DNA from: Diaphorobacter ruginosibacter
GTDB lineage: Bacteria; Pseudomonadota; Gammaproteobacteria; Burkholderiales; Burkholderiaceae_C
Assembly: GCF_014395975.1 (NCBI RefSeq)
Contig: NZ_CP060714.1
Location: forward strand, 496,001-560,000
Reading direction: 5' to 3'
Length of the DNA: 64,000 nt
The notes under the pieces were generated by a model, which was not told where the DNA came from, did no database searches, and saw only the letters and a list, made by a program, of their open reading frames with translations. The translations under genes and the position numbers were made by a program. Positions 8,320-16,866 of the stretch are shown here, piece by piece. The first letter of the stretch is position 1. Each line of letters starts with the position of its first letter.

Positions 8320-10281
8320 ATGCGTAGCGCGTCAAAGAGCGCCTTGTCTAAGGCCGGCAGGGCGGCCATGGTATCGGGGCTGTGTGCCCTGTTCATGGGG
8401 GTCGCGATGGCCCAGGTGGCGTTCCCTTCATGGGGGCCGGGTTCGCAGGACGGTGTCGAGGCCTATGTGCAGCCCGCCGATACGCCCGATGAGTTCGTCC
8501 CGCTGACGAAGAAGGCGCTTGCGGTGCAGGTTGCGCCCGCACGGGTGGACCTCGGCGAATGGGTGCCGGACAAGGCGGGATCCACCCCGCCACGCGAAGG
8601 CATGCTGCAGGTCGGCGCCAAGCGTGCCAGCACGGCGACGGCCGACGTCGGAGCACTTGGCAGGCAGTTGCAATGGCAGACATTGTCCCAGGGTGGCCAG
8701 GTGGCCGCCGTGAGCTTCGTGACGCGTGGCGCCTTCGGCGTGCGCCTGGGCGTGCAGATCGACAAGCTGCCCGGCAGCGCCCTGCTGCGCGTGTATGCGC
8801 AGGGGCAGCGCGAGGGAGCATTCCAGATCGCAGGCCAGCGCGTGCTGCAGACGCTGGAGCTCAACCAGCGGGCGGGCGACAACTCCCCTGCAGGCCGTAC
8901 CTGGTGGACGCCTGGAGTGGATGGCGAAGAGATCACGCTCGAAATCGAGCTGCCGCCGGGTATCCCTGCCAGCACCGTGCAGATGTCGATCCCATCGGTA
9001 CTGCATTTCTACGAAAACCTGTCGTTGCCGATCGATGACGGCAGCACGCAGCCGCAGGCATCGGAAGCCAAGATCGGCGAGTCCGCCTATTGCGAGCTCG
9101 ATGCCACCTGCTACGACCAATATGACGCGCAGCGCAATGCCGTGGCGCGCATGATCTATGTGACGGCTGAAGGCGGTTACCTGTGTACCGGTACGCTGGT
9201 CAACGACAAGGCGAGCAGCGCCACGCCGTACTTTCTGACGGCCAACCATTGCATCGCCGACCAGACCGTGGCCTCGACGCTGCAGACCTACTGGTTCTAC
9301 CGCTCGCCCAGTTGCAATGCGAAGGTGCTCTCTTCGGCCACGCGCACGCTCAAGAATGGCGCCACCTTCCTGTATGGCGCGGAGACTCCCGACACCACGC
9401 TGCTGCGGCTCAACGATGCGCCTCCCGCAGGCGCGGTATTCGCGGGCTGGGACTCTGCAAGCCGCACACGCAACGAACCGGTGGTCGGTATCCACCACCC
9501 GCGCGGCGATCTGCTGAAAGTGAGCCTTGGACTCCTGGATGGCGCAGCGAACTGCACGTCCAACGGACTCGGCGGCGTGCGCTGCGTGAGCGATAGCGCG
9601 ACGTCGATGAACGGCACCTACTACCGCGTGCGCTGGCTCCAGGGCACGACCGAAGGCGGAAGCAGCGGCTCCGGCATGTTCGTGGGCGGCAAGCTCACGG
9701 GCACGCTCACGGCAGGCAACGCCGTCTGCACGACCGGCCAGTCCTACACCTTCTATGCGCGGTTCGACGCTGTCTATCCGGCCATCCGGCAGTGGCTCTG
9801 GGCCGAACCCACGACGCCCACGCCCGGCACCGGCCAACGCTCCGCCGTCTACCGTTTCTACAACGTGAAGACCGGCGCGCACTTCTACACGATCAGTGCG
9901 CCCGAGCGCGACTTCGTGATCAGCGCGTATCCGGACTTCCAGTACGAGAACGCCGTGTTCTATGCCTACCCGCAACCGACGGCGGGCATGAGTGCCGTCT
10001 ACCGTTTCTACAACGCCACGACCGGCGCGCACTTCTACACAATCAGCCAGCCCGAGCGCGACTATGTGATCTCGGATTTCAAGGACTTCAAGTACGAGGC
10101 ACCGGCCTGGTATGCGCAGACCGGCCCGGGCAATACGGCCACGCCGATCTACCGCTTCTACAACGTCAAGACCGGAGCGCATTTCTATTCGGCCAGCGCT
10201 GCGGAGCGCGACTTCGTGATCGCCGAGTTCAAGGACTTCCATTACGAAGCGATCGCGTACTACATCTGGACCACACCGTGA
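8320..10281 (+). CDS. Secreted trypsin-like serine protease with three C-terminal DUF5648 repeats
   Basis: A 653-residue secreted protease, paralogous to its upstream neighbour. It has a Sec signal peptide (hydrophobic core L-C-A-L-F-M-G-V-A-M-A, cut near A-M-A-Q) in place of a lipobox. The catalytic triad is His310 (T-A-N-H-C), Asp358 (T-P-D-T-T) and Ser449 (G-G-S-S-G-S). After the protease core, a Thr/Pro linker leads to three 50-residue Y-R-F-Y-N ... G-A-H-F-Y repeats starting at residues 508, 558 and 608. Such repeats occur at the ends of secreted bacterial hydrolases and may bind glycans or surfaces, which is inference. The start at 8320 follows AGGAG at 8310-8314. The gene has its own 156-bp upstream gap. 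Confidence 0.88.
   Translation: MRSASKSALSKAGRAAMVSGLCALFMGVAMAQVAFPSWGPGSQDGVEAYVQPADTPDEFVPLTKKALAVQVAPARVDLGEWVPDKAGSTPPREGMLQVGAKRASTATADVGALGRQLQWQTLSQGGQVAAVSFVTRGAFGVRLGVQIDKLPGSALLRVYAQGQREGAFQIAGQRVLQTLELNQRAGDNSPAGRTWWTPGVDGEEITLEIELPPGIPASTVQMSIPSVLHFYENLSLPIDDGSTQPQASEAKIGESAYCELDATCYDQYDAQRNAVARMIYVTAEGGYLCTGTLVNDKASSATPYFLTANHCIADQTVASTLQTYWFYRSPSCNAKVLSSATRTLKNGATFLYGAETPDTTLLRLNDAPPAGAVFAGWDSASRTRNEPVVGIHHPRGDLLKVSLGLLDGAANCTSNGLGGVRCVSDSATSMNGTYYRVRWLQGTTEGGSSGSGMFVGGKLTGTLTAGNAVCTTGQSYTFYARFDAVYPAIRQWLWAEPTTPTPGTGQRSAVYRFYNVKTGAHFYTISAPERDFVISAYPDFQYENAVFYAYPQPTAGMSAVYRFYNATTGAHFYTISQPERDYVISDFKDFKYEAPAWYAQTGPGNTATPIYRFYNVKTGAHFYSASAAERDFVIAEFKDFHYEAIAYYIWTTP
9841..10272 (+). 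repeat. Three tandem in-frame 150-bp units encoding DUF5648 repeats
   Basis: Three near-identical coding units begin at 9841, 9991 and 10141, exactly 150 bp (50 codons) apart. Each encodes Y-R-F-Y-N-x-x-T-G-A-H-F-Y, then E-R-D-[FY]-V-I and a final Y-E-x-x-x-[FY]-Y. Units one and two are closest at the DNA level, which indicates fairly recent tandem duplication. They form the C-terminal tail of the secreted protease. Confidence 0.93.
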
Positions 10282-10288
10282 ACCATGC

Positions 10289-10316
10289 CGGGGCCGGGCC
10301 ATGCCGGCCTGCCCCG
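10289..10316. terminator. GC-rich hairpin between convergent genes
   Basis: Between the protease stop (10281) and the convergent Hsp70 stop (10358) an inner perfect stem GGCCGG/CCGGCC with a six-base loop is flanked by CGGGG and CCCCG arms with a bulge. There is no clear T-run on either side, so intrinsic termination is only plausible; it may act as a bidirectional RNA barrier. Confidence 0.35.
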
Positions 10317-10357
10317 CGCCTTGGTTCCCCTACGCGTTCAGGCCTTCGGACGTTCCA

Positions 10358-13264
10358 TCAGTGCAGCAAGGTCAGCCCCGGCGGCAGGCTGTCGCCCAGG
10401 CTGCGCTTGCGGTCATCGGCATCCATGTCCTGCACGCTCTGCACCAGTTGAATCCAGCGCGCCGGTGCACCCGATGCCCTGAGCTTCGCGAGCACCTGCT
10501 CGCGCTGCGCGTCGGGGAAATCGAGGGCTCGGTCGCCGCTCATGCGCATGATCTGCACAGCGGCGAACATGGCGGTTTCGTTGCGGCGCCAGTCCTCGGT
10601 CAGCGTGGCGTCGAGGAACTCGGTGGCGGCCTGTGGCGGCATCGTGAGATGGGCGTTGGCCGCTAGCGGCAGGCGCGCCGCAAGGCGGCCGATGGCCCAC
10701 CAGGTCTGCGGGGTTTCGCCCGCGCGCTGCAGGCGGCCCAGCATCCATTGGCCCATCTCCTGGCGGTACTGCCACGGCACGGCTTCCATCGCGGCGAACA
10801 GGCGCAGCATGTCTTCGTAGCTGCCGTGTGTTGACTTGCCGCCGCTGCGCTGCGTGGTCTGCTGCACAGCCTTCTGCATCTGGCCCGCGACGTCTTCGAG
10901 AACCTGCATCTGCTGTGCCTCGTTCAGGCCCGCGGCCACGCGGCGCCAGAACACCCACCACTCGGTCCAGTTGGCGGCGTCCCTGGCATGTGCGATGCCC
11001 TGCTCGTAGAGCTGCCAGACCTGCTCGATGCGCCATGCATCCAGTTCCGCACCCACGCCGGGCCGCAGGCACCAGCCCGCCAGATTGAGCCACACGCGCT
11101 CATGCTCGGCCGATCTGCGGCGGCGCTTGGCGCGTGCGAGGAGCGCATCGAACAGCGCGCGCAGCAGCGGTGCGTCCCAGCTTTCGCGGGGGCCCAGGAT
11201 TCGCTCCAGCGATTGGCGCAGTTGCCGTACTTCCTTGGCGCCCACGTCCTGCGCCAGATTGCCGAAGATGCGCTCGATCTGTGCAATGGCCGCCTGCCGG
11301 GCTGCGGACTGGCGGCTTATCGCGCGGCCCATCGCGCCATCATGCGCATCGTCGCCTGTGACGTCCGGGGCCTGTGCGCGCAGGTCGAACGGCAGCAGCC
11401 ACTGCTGCTGCAGGGCTTGTTGTGCCGAATGTTCCCCTGTGTTCTGTGGCGTGCCGTCGACAGCGATGCAGCGCACTTCGAGCGTGCCCACCTCCGTCAT
11501 GCAGGCCTGCAGCTGTACCTCGACGGAGCTGCGATGGTCGCGGTTGTCCTGCGCGCCATGGGGCGGCTGCAGGACGGTGGCGAGCGGGGGCAGTTGCACC
11601 CAGCCGTCGCCCTGCAGATCGAGCAGTTGCCCGGCCTGGAACACCTGGTCGCTGTGGTTGCCTGCGACCATGTCGAACCGAACCGCCTGCCCCAGCCGCA
11701 GCGCGAAGCGCCGCCCAGTGAGCGTGATGCGCGTGCCTTCCTGGGTGCCGCGCGGCAGCAGGCACAGGCCCTGCGGCAAGCTCCCTGCCTTGTCCTGGCC
11801 ACGCAGCACCAGCCAGTAGCTGCGCGCGGCACCGCCGCCGATGCGCGGCAGTGCCACGGCGGGCGCGCCCTGGGCCTCACGGGCTTTTTCGGCTTCGTCG
11901 AGCGTCAATCCATAGGCCGCCGCGCCGCGCGCCACGGCCCAGTCGGGATGCGGGTTGTGCAGAACGCGCACGGCATCGCCGCGCCAGGTGCTCAGTTGCT
12001 GCGTGAGGCGTTCCACCAGCGCATGCGCATGGAATACGCCGCCGTTGAGCAGCACCGTGTCGGGCAGTTCCTCCCGGGCGTGCTGCGCGAGAAACTGCGC
12101 GAGGTGCCGGGAGATTGCCGCATCCGCGGGGTAGGGCAGGCCGAAGCCGCGCAGCGCGCCCTGGCGCCGCTGCGGTACGTCGCCGCGGGCCGCCAGCGGC
12201 AGAAAGCCTTCGACGATCCACGATCGCACCTCGTCCCGCGACAGCGCCGCGGAGCGCGTCTGCGCCATCAGCCGCGAGCCGCTGCCAAGCAGCGTGACGG
12301 AGACGGAGTCCGGCGCGTCGGCGGCCAGCAGCTGGATCTTGGCGAGGCGGCAGCGCTGCACCAGTTGGGCGAATCGCGCGGGAGCCAGCCGCTGTTCGCC
12401 CGCGTTCAGGAACTGTGCCTCGAGGCGATGCGCCAGTGCCAGGTCCATGTTGTCGCCACCCAGCATCAGGTGTTCGCCGACGGCAATGCGCGTGAGCGTG
12501 GGCAGTGCATGGGCGCGAGCCTGGGAGGCGTCGTGCTCCACGCGGATCAGCGTGAGATCGGTGGTGCCACCTCCCACGTCGACGACCAGCACGAGCCGGC
12601 TGTCCCTGAGCCTCTGCGCGAGCTGCTCGCCCTGCAGCACCAGCCAGTCGTGGAACGCCGCCTTGGGCTCCTCCAGCAGATGGACTCGTGGAAGGCCCGC
12701 CTGCTCCGCCGCCTGCAGCGTGAGCGCGCGCGCGCCTTCGTCGAACGACGCAGGCACGGTGAGCACCACGATCTGGCGCGCCAGCGGCGCATCCGGGTGC
12801 CGTGCATTCCAGGCGGCCTTCACATGCGCGAGATAGCCGGCAGAGGCCTGTACCGGCGAAATCTTGTGTACCTCTTCCGGGGCGCCCCAGGGCAGGATGG
12901 CGGCGCTGCGGTCCACACCGCCGTGCGAAAGCCAGCTCTTGGCGCTGGCCACCAGGCGCGATGGTACGGCGGCGCCCAGATCGCGCGCCCATCGGCCGAT
13001 GAGCGCGGGATGCTGCGCATCGGCTCCGAGGGCCGGCCACGGCTTCTGCCACGTCGCATCGCCCAGTTCGCCTGCCGCGCCGTGGTAGCGCACGGAGGGC
13101 AGCAAGGATTGCTCGGTGATCTCGTCGGCCGCGCTACGCTGTGCAATGGGCAGCAGTTCGATGCCGCCACCCCTGTCTGCGAGGGGCGCGAATGCCGCCA
13201 CCGTGTTGCTGGTGCCCAGGTCGATGCCGACCACGAAGCGGGCTGCGGCCGGGGCGTTTGTCAT
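10358..13264 (-). CDS. Large Hsp70-like ATPase with C-terminal DUF3731-type region
   Basis: A 968-residue protein with an N-terminal Hsp70/actin-type ATPase domain: phosphate-1 loop G-I-D-L-G-T-S-N-T at residues 13-21, phosphate-2 loop V-D-V-G-G-G-T-T-D-L, and a later L-N-G-G-V-F adenosine-motif region. The canonical beta-sandwich peptide-binding domain and EEVD-type tail are not apparent. Instead the C-terminal third is an alpha-helical Trp/Arg-rich region of the kind annotated DUF3731 in large bacterial Hsp70 homologues. It is the last gene of a four-gene operon and its ATG overlaps the preceding stop by one base (TGATG), so it is translationally coupled. Function is unknown; a specialised chaperone or assembly ATPase is a reasonable guess. 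DUF3731 naming is from memory of the family. Confidence 0.87.
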   Translation of the reverse strand: MTNAPAAARFVVGIDLGTSNTVAAFAPLADRGGGIELLPIAQRSAADEITEQSLLPSVRYHGAAGELGDATWQKPWPALGADAQHPALIGRWARDLGAAVPSRLVASAKSWLSHGGVDRSAAILPWGAPEEVHKISPVQASAGYLAHVKAAWNARHPDAPLARQIVVLTVPASFDEGARALTLQAAEQAGLPRVHLLEEPKAAFHDWLVLQGEQLAQRLRDSRLVLVVDVGGGTTDLTLIRVEHDASQARAHALPTLTRIAVGEHLMLGGDNMDLALAHRLEAQFLNAGEQRLAPARFAQLVQRCRLAKIQLLAADAPDSVSVTLLGSGSRLMAQTRSAALSRDEVRSWIVEGFLPLAARGDVPQRRQGALRGFGLPYPADAAISRHLAQFLAQHAREELPDTVLLNGGVFHAHALVERLTQQLSTWRGDAVRVLHNPHPDWAVARGAAAYGLTLDEAEKAREAQGAPAVALPRIGGGAARSYWLVLRGQDKAGSLPQGLCLLPRGTQEGTRITLTGRRFALRLGQAVRFDMVAGNHSDQVFQAGQLLDLQGDGWVQLPPLATVLQPPHGAQDNRDHRSSVEVQLQACMTEVGTLEVRCIAVDGTPQNTGEHSAQQALQQQWLLPFDLRAQAPDVTGDDAHDGAMGRAISRQSAARQAAIAQIERIFGNLAQDVGAKEVRQLRQSLERILGPRESWDAPLLRALFDALLARAKRRRRSAEHERVWLNLAGWCLRPGVGAELDAWRIEQVWQLYEQGIAHARDAANWTEWWVFWRRVAAGLNEAQQMQVLEDVAGQMQKAVQQTTQRSGGKSTHGSYEDMLRLFAAMEAVPWQYRQEMGQWMLGRLQRAGETPQTWWAIGRLAARLPLAANAHLTMPPQAATEFLDATLTEDWRRNETAMFAAVQIMRMSGDRALDFPDAQREQVLAKLRASGAPARWIQLVQSVQDMDADDRKRSLGDSLPPGLTLLH

Positions 13265-13896
13265 CAGTACAGAGCCTGGATGTCCCGCAGAAGCGCGGGG
13301 CGGGATTCAACGATCACGAGCGGCACGGCAATCCAGTTGTCGGCGTGGTCGCGCGCGGGCAGCAGCCGCAGGTACATGCATACCGGCAGTGCGAATCTGG
13401 CGAGCAGCGTCATCTGCAGAGGCAGCAGCGCACCGAAGCCCGAGGCGAAGTAGTCGGGCGTGGTGATGAGGTCCACGTAGCGCCCATGCTCGAGCCCGCG
13501 CAGCTGGAAGTGGCTCGATTGGGGGACAGCGACCTCCTGGCCGTCGCGCTGCGTCTTGCTGCGCACCTGAAAGGTGGAGAGCGTGCCTTGCACCCAGCCG
13601 AATTCGGTGGCAGAGCGCTCGGCGTACTCGCTCACGTTGACCGCGGGCTGCCGGGCCAGTTCGGGCCAGAGTTCGCCGAGCATGTGCCGCGTCGAGACGG
13701 CGTACGCCCGCGTTTCCTGCGTGCCGGTTCCCGCGGAAAACGGCAGCATGGGCACACCGGTCGGATGACCCGGAGTGCCTTGAGCAGGAATGCGCGAGAG
13801 GGTGGTCTGGGCGCTCTGGCCGGACCAGGCTTCGTAGCGATCGGCGACGAAGTCCCTGTCCAGATACACGAGGCTGTCGAGCAGTGCGGAGTGCAT
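13264..13896 (-). CDS. Conserved-looking protein of unknown function in Hsp70 operon
   Basis: I do not recognise this 210-residue protein. It begins M-H-S-A-L-L-D-S-L-V-Y-L-D-R-D-F, has no signal peptide, and shows no obvious catalytic motif or cysteine cluster. A central charged and Gln/Ser-rich part precedes a more hydrophobic C-terminal section (F-G-A-L-L-P-L-Q-M-T-L-L-A-R-F-A-L-P-V) that is too mixed to be a confident membrane span. It sits between two Hsp70 genes, 24 bp after the upstream one, with a TGATG junction to the downstream one, so it is fixed stoichiometrically with them. The tight coupling suggests it is a partner, perhaps a substrate adaptor or co-chaperone; this is inference. 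Confidence 0.8.
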   Translation of the reverse strand: MHSALLDSLVYLDRDFVADRYEAWSGQSAQTTLSRIPAQGTPGHPTGVPMLPFSAGTGTQETRAYAVSTRHMLGELWPELARQPAVNVSEYAERSATEFGWVQGTLSTFQVRSKTQRDGQEVAVPQSSHFQLRGLEHGRYVDLITTPDYFASGFGALLPLQMTLLARFALPVCMYLRLLPARDHADNWIAVPLVIVESRPALLRDIQALY

Positions 13897-13920
13897 GGTG
13901 GCGCTTGAGTGTCTGGCGGG

Positions 13921-15822
13921 TCAGATGGCGGGCGAAGTAGAGGCAGCTTCGCCAGTGATGTCGCCGGAGGCTTCGGCGCGCACGTCGAACTCCACCTTCC
14001 AGCGTTCGCTGCCGCCCACGGGCACGGCATTCAGCTCCAGCGTGCCGATGTCGGTCACGCGGGCGAGCAGTGTCACGGGGACCACGTCACCCGCGCTGCG
14101 GCCTTCGGCGGGCAGCGTGGCCTCGATCTCCTGCAACTCCACCAGCTCCTCGGGGCCCCAGAAGTCGAGCATCGTGCCCACGGCGTCGCTGCGGCGCACC
14201 GACGAGCCGAAGAAACGCAGCCGCACGGGTTCGCCCACGATCAGGCCGAACTCCTGCGCATCGAGCCGCACTTCCGTGCCCTCTTCCATGCCGAAGGGGG
14301 CCAGGCACAGTGCGGAGATCGGGGGCTCCATGCCCGGAATGGCCGGCATGTTGGACTCCACGCCCACGTAGTATGACTGTGCCGTGCCGCCGCGGATGCG
14401 CACGCCGCGCCCTGCGCGGACATGGCCGTAGTAGGCGGCGCCCCGCGCCACGGCGAGGTCGAGATTCGCGCCGTCGAGCACGCGCAGGGCCGGGGCGTTG
14501 TCCGCCGTGAGCCAGCCGTTGATCACGTCGACGATGCGCTGTTCGATCTGCGGTGCCTTGAGCACGCCACCGTTGAAGAGGATGGCGGTGGGATGCAGGA
14601 ATGCCGCTCCTGCGGGCTGGGTGCCCTGCAGTCCCTCGATCTGTTCGGTGGCGCCTGCCTGGCGCGACAGGAAGGCCGCGAGATGGCGCGTGACCGCTGC
14701 GTCCTGCGCATAGGGCAGGCCCAGCTGAGTGAGCGCGGCACGTGCGCGGGTCTGCGGCTTGTCGCCGGCGGCGACCCGGGGGAAGAAACCCTCCACCAGC
14801 ATCTGCAGCACCTCGGAGCGCGTGAGTTCGGTGCGGATGCTGCCGCCGATCAGCTTGCTGCCGCGGCTGGGCACGACGACCGGGACGCTCTGCAGGCTGT
14901 CATCGGCCAGCAACTGCTCCTTGGCCGCGCGGCAGCCATGCGAGAGCGCGCGCGTCTGCCACGCATCGAGCTGCCTGCCTTCGGCGGCGAGCTTGCGCGC
15001 CAGTCCATACGCCAGCGCCAGATCCATGTTGTCACCGCCGAGCAGAATGTGCTCGCCCACGGCAACGCGCTGCAGCTCCAGATGGCCGTCGCGTTCCAGC
15101 ACGGCGATCAGCGAGAGGTCGGTCGTGCCGCCGCCCACGTCCACCACCAGGATGATGTCGCCGTTCTTCACCTGCTTGCGCCACTGGCCGTCGCTTTGCT
15201 GGATCCAGCTGTAGAGCGCCGCCTGGGGCTCTTCGAGCAGCGTGAGGTTGCGAAAACCCGCATTGCGGCAGGCCTCTGCCGTCAGTTCGCGCGCTGCGGG
15301 GTCGAACGATGCGGGAATGGTGACGGTGATGTCCTGCTCGTCGAACGGTGCTTCGGGATGCGCGTTGTTCCAGGCCCAGCGCAGGTGCCTGAGATAGCGC
15401 GTGGAAGCCTCGAGCGGCGACACGCGCGCCACTTCCGGCGGTGCATCCGCCGGCAGGATCGCCGCGCGGCGATCCACGCCGGGATGGCACAGCCAGCTCT
15501 TGGCGCTGCTCACGAGGCGAATGGAGGTGTTCGCGCCCCGCGTGCGTGCGAGCTCCCCCACGATGAAGCTTTGCTCGCCTGCGCCCGGAAGCGCCATGTC
15601 GGCGGCGGTGAGCTCGTTCTCGTGCGGCAGGTAGAGGAACGAGGGCAGCAGCGGCTGGCCTTCGACGCTGGCGGGTGCGGTGAGCTGCGGAATGTCCAGC
15701 ACCCGCTGCAGGGCCTTCTCGCCGTCGCTGGCGGTCTTGTCAACGTAGGACAGCGCACAGTGCGTGGTGCCGAGATCGATGCCGATGCAGAACAAGGCGT
15801 TGGAGAGTGAAGACGAATCCAT
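13921..15822 (-). CDS. Hsp70-family protein lacking a canonical substrate-binding domain
   Basis: A 633-residue Hsp70 homologue. The ATPase loops are G-I-D-L-G-T-T-H near residues 14-21, V-V-D-V-G-G-G-T-T-D-L-S-L in the middle, and L-F-N-G-G-V-L-K later. The C-terminal ~200 residues are beta-rich but do not match the DnaK peptide-binding pattern or lid by eye. The start at 15822 gives Met-Asp-Ser-Ser; the open frame extends 25 codons upstream without family support. It shares the same domain plan as the 968-residue protein two genes downstream but is clearly diverged from it, so the operon encodes two distinct Hsp70s. True DnaK with DnaJ/GrpE is not here, so this is an accessory system. Confidence 0.88.
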   Translation of the reverse strand: MDSSSLSNALFCIGIDLGTTHCALSYVDKTASDGEKALQRVLDIPQLTAPASVEGQPLLPSFLYLPHENELTAADMALPGAGEQSFIVGELARTRGANTSIRLVSSAKSWLCHPGVDRRAAILPADAPPEVARVSPLEASTRYLRHLRWAWNNAHPEAPFDEQDITVTIPASFDPAARELTAEACRNAGFRNLTLLEEPQAALYSWIQQSDGQWRKQVKNGDIILVVDVGGGTTDLSLIAVLERDGHLELQRVAVGEHILLGGDNMDLALAYGLARKLAAEGRQLDAWQTRALSHGCRAAKEQLLADDSLQSVPVVVPSRGSKLIGGSIRTELTRSEVLQMLVEGFFPRVAAGDKPQTRARAALTQLGLPYAQDAAVTRHLAAFLSRQAGATEQIEGLQGTQPAGAAFLHPTAILFNGGVLKAPQIEQRIVDVINGWLTADNAPALRVLDGANLDLAVARGAAYYGHVRAGRGVRIRGGTAQSYYVGVESNMPAIPGMEPPISALCLAPFGMEEGTEVRLDAQEFGLIVGEPVRLRFFGSSVRRSDAVGTMLDFWGPEELVELQEIEATLPAEGRSAGDVVPVTLLARVTDIGTLELNAVPVGGSERWKVEFDVRAEASGDITGEAASTSPAI

Positions 15823-15946
15823 AAAAATCTTTGCTTTTCGGGCGTGCCGTCGCCAGTGGGCGGCACGTCCTCTTGACTGCCCTCTCGGCCCTCTCAATGG
15901 GGCAGGGCGTGGGGGAGCGGAAGGTTGGGGGTGGTCCCGGGGGCTT

Positions 15947-16579
15947 TTACAGTTCCACTTCCGCCTGCGCGAGGGTTTCCGCTGCCTTCTCGTCGGTGAG
16001 CTGTGGCAGCTGCATCCGCGAGACCTTCCAGCCGCGGTGGGTAAGCGTGCCCGTGAAGGGGGCTTGGCCGACCACGTTGCCGGTCAGGCGGATGGCCGTC
16101 GTATCGAAGCCCGGAGCCACGGTGATGCGGCTGCCCTCGGCTTCGTCGCGCACGGGCACGAGCGTGAAATGCTCCTTGAGCACCTTGCGGCAGCCTTCGT
16201 GCACCACGCGTGCGGCGGCGCCGATCTCGGCATCGGTGTAGTTCTTCACGTCTTCCTGGATGAAGTCGACGAAGCGCGCCTCGCGCTGCATCAGGCCCAG
16301 TACCTGCAGCGCGGCGGTGTCGGTGGGCACGCGCAGCTGGATGGTCCTCTCCACGATCTTTTCGACCGGGACCTCGACGCGGGTTTCAATGATCTTCTCG
16401 ACGGGCACCTCGATGCGCACTTCCCTGGGCTCGGGTGCGGGAACGTCGGCGGCCAGCGCCTCGCCGGCGCGCAGGCGCGTGATGTCCGACGCAAGCCGTG
16501 CATTGCCGAGGATGGCGAAGAAACTGCCGATGGCAATCGCAATGCGGCTGAAGAAGGAGGGCGGATTCTGTGGGGTCAT
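15947..16579 (-). CDS. DUF2760-domain protein, first gene of the Hsp70 operon
   Basis: A 210-residue protein matching the DUF2760 pattern, a family regularly found next to accessory Hsp70 genes. Residues ~10-26 are a hydrophobic/amphipathic stretch (F-F-S-R-I-A-I-A-I-G-S-F-F-A-I-L-G) that could be a membrane anchor. Residues ~50-85 contain an imperfect duplicated segment built on V-P-V-E-K-I-[IV]-E, likely a short coiled or beta repeat. The rest is a compact domain ending in Q-A-E-V-E-L. It begins 230 bp downstream of a perfect LexA-type box, with a long leader holding a stable stem-loop. The gap to the next gene is 124 bp. Function is unknown; it may tether the chaperones to the membrane (inference). 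Confidence 0.82.
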   Translation of the reverse strand: MTPQNPPSFFSRIAIAIGSFFAILGNARLASDITRLRAGEALAADVPAPEPREVRIEVPVEKIIETRVEVPVEKIVERTIQLRVPTDTAALQVLGLMQREARFVDFIQEDVKNYTDAEIGAAARVVHEGCRKVLKEHFTLVPVRDEAEGSRITVAPGFDTTAIRLTGNVVGQAPFTGTLTHRGWKVSRMQLPQLTDEKAAETLAQAEVEL

Positions 16580-16666
16580 GTGGTCATGGTTCCGGCGTTT
16601 GTGCCGGACGGCTGAATTTCAAACCCATGCGACGCTCGGCGCCACGGCATGGGGCGGGTGCGCGCG

Positions 16667-16697
16667 GGCCTTCCTCTTCCTGTCTGTCAGGAAGGCC
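16667..16697 (-). other. Leader stem-loop upstream of the Hsp70 operon
   Basis: A perfect 9-bp stem GGCCTTCCT/AGGAAGGCC encloses a 13-base loop. It lies between the SOS box (16810-16829) and the DUF2760 start (16579) and would be in the 5' untranslated leader if transcription starts at the box. No T-run follows, so it is not an obvious terminator; it could stabilise the mRNA or bind a regulator. Confidence 0.45.
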
Positions 16698-16809
16698 GGG
16701 CGCTGCCTCTCTACTCTCTAGGCAGGCAGGCCCCTTCGCGCACGCGCGAGAGCCGCCATGTTACCGAATGCCGTCAACCCCAGTGTGTCCGTGGGGCATG
16801 GGTGCAAAA

Positions 16810-16829
16810 TACTGTTTTAATAAACAGTA
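16810..16829. promoter_or_regulatory. LexA (SOS) box
   Basis: The sequence TACTGTTTTAATAAACAGTA fits the LexA consensus TACTGT-N8-ACAGTA at all twelve conserved positions and has an AT-only centre. It extends to a 22-base inverted repeat at 16809-16830. Gamma- and betaproteobacterial LexA are known to bind CTGT-N8-ACAG. The only genes it can sensibly serve are the Hsp70/DUF2760 operon on the minus strand, starting 230 bp away; on the plus strand it points into an antisense region. Binding is inferred from sequence alone. Confidence 0.75.
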
Positions 16830-16866
16830 TCGCCTTGCCGCACCTGCCCCAACCCGGACGAAGCTC

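Noticed and set aside
10988..13453. 821-residue open frame on the plus strand
   Set aside because: It is antisense to the large Hsp70, composed of GC-skewed Arg/Gln/Gly-rich sequence with no domain motifs; high GC content keeps frames open.
16580..16655. 24-codon minus-strand ORF whose stop overlaps the DUF2760 start
   Set aside because: No Shine-Dalgarno and no conservation evidence; the overlap alone could be chance.
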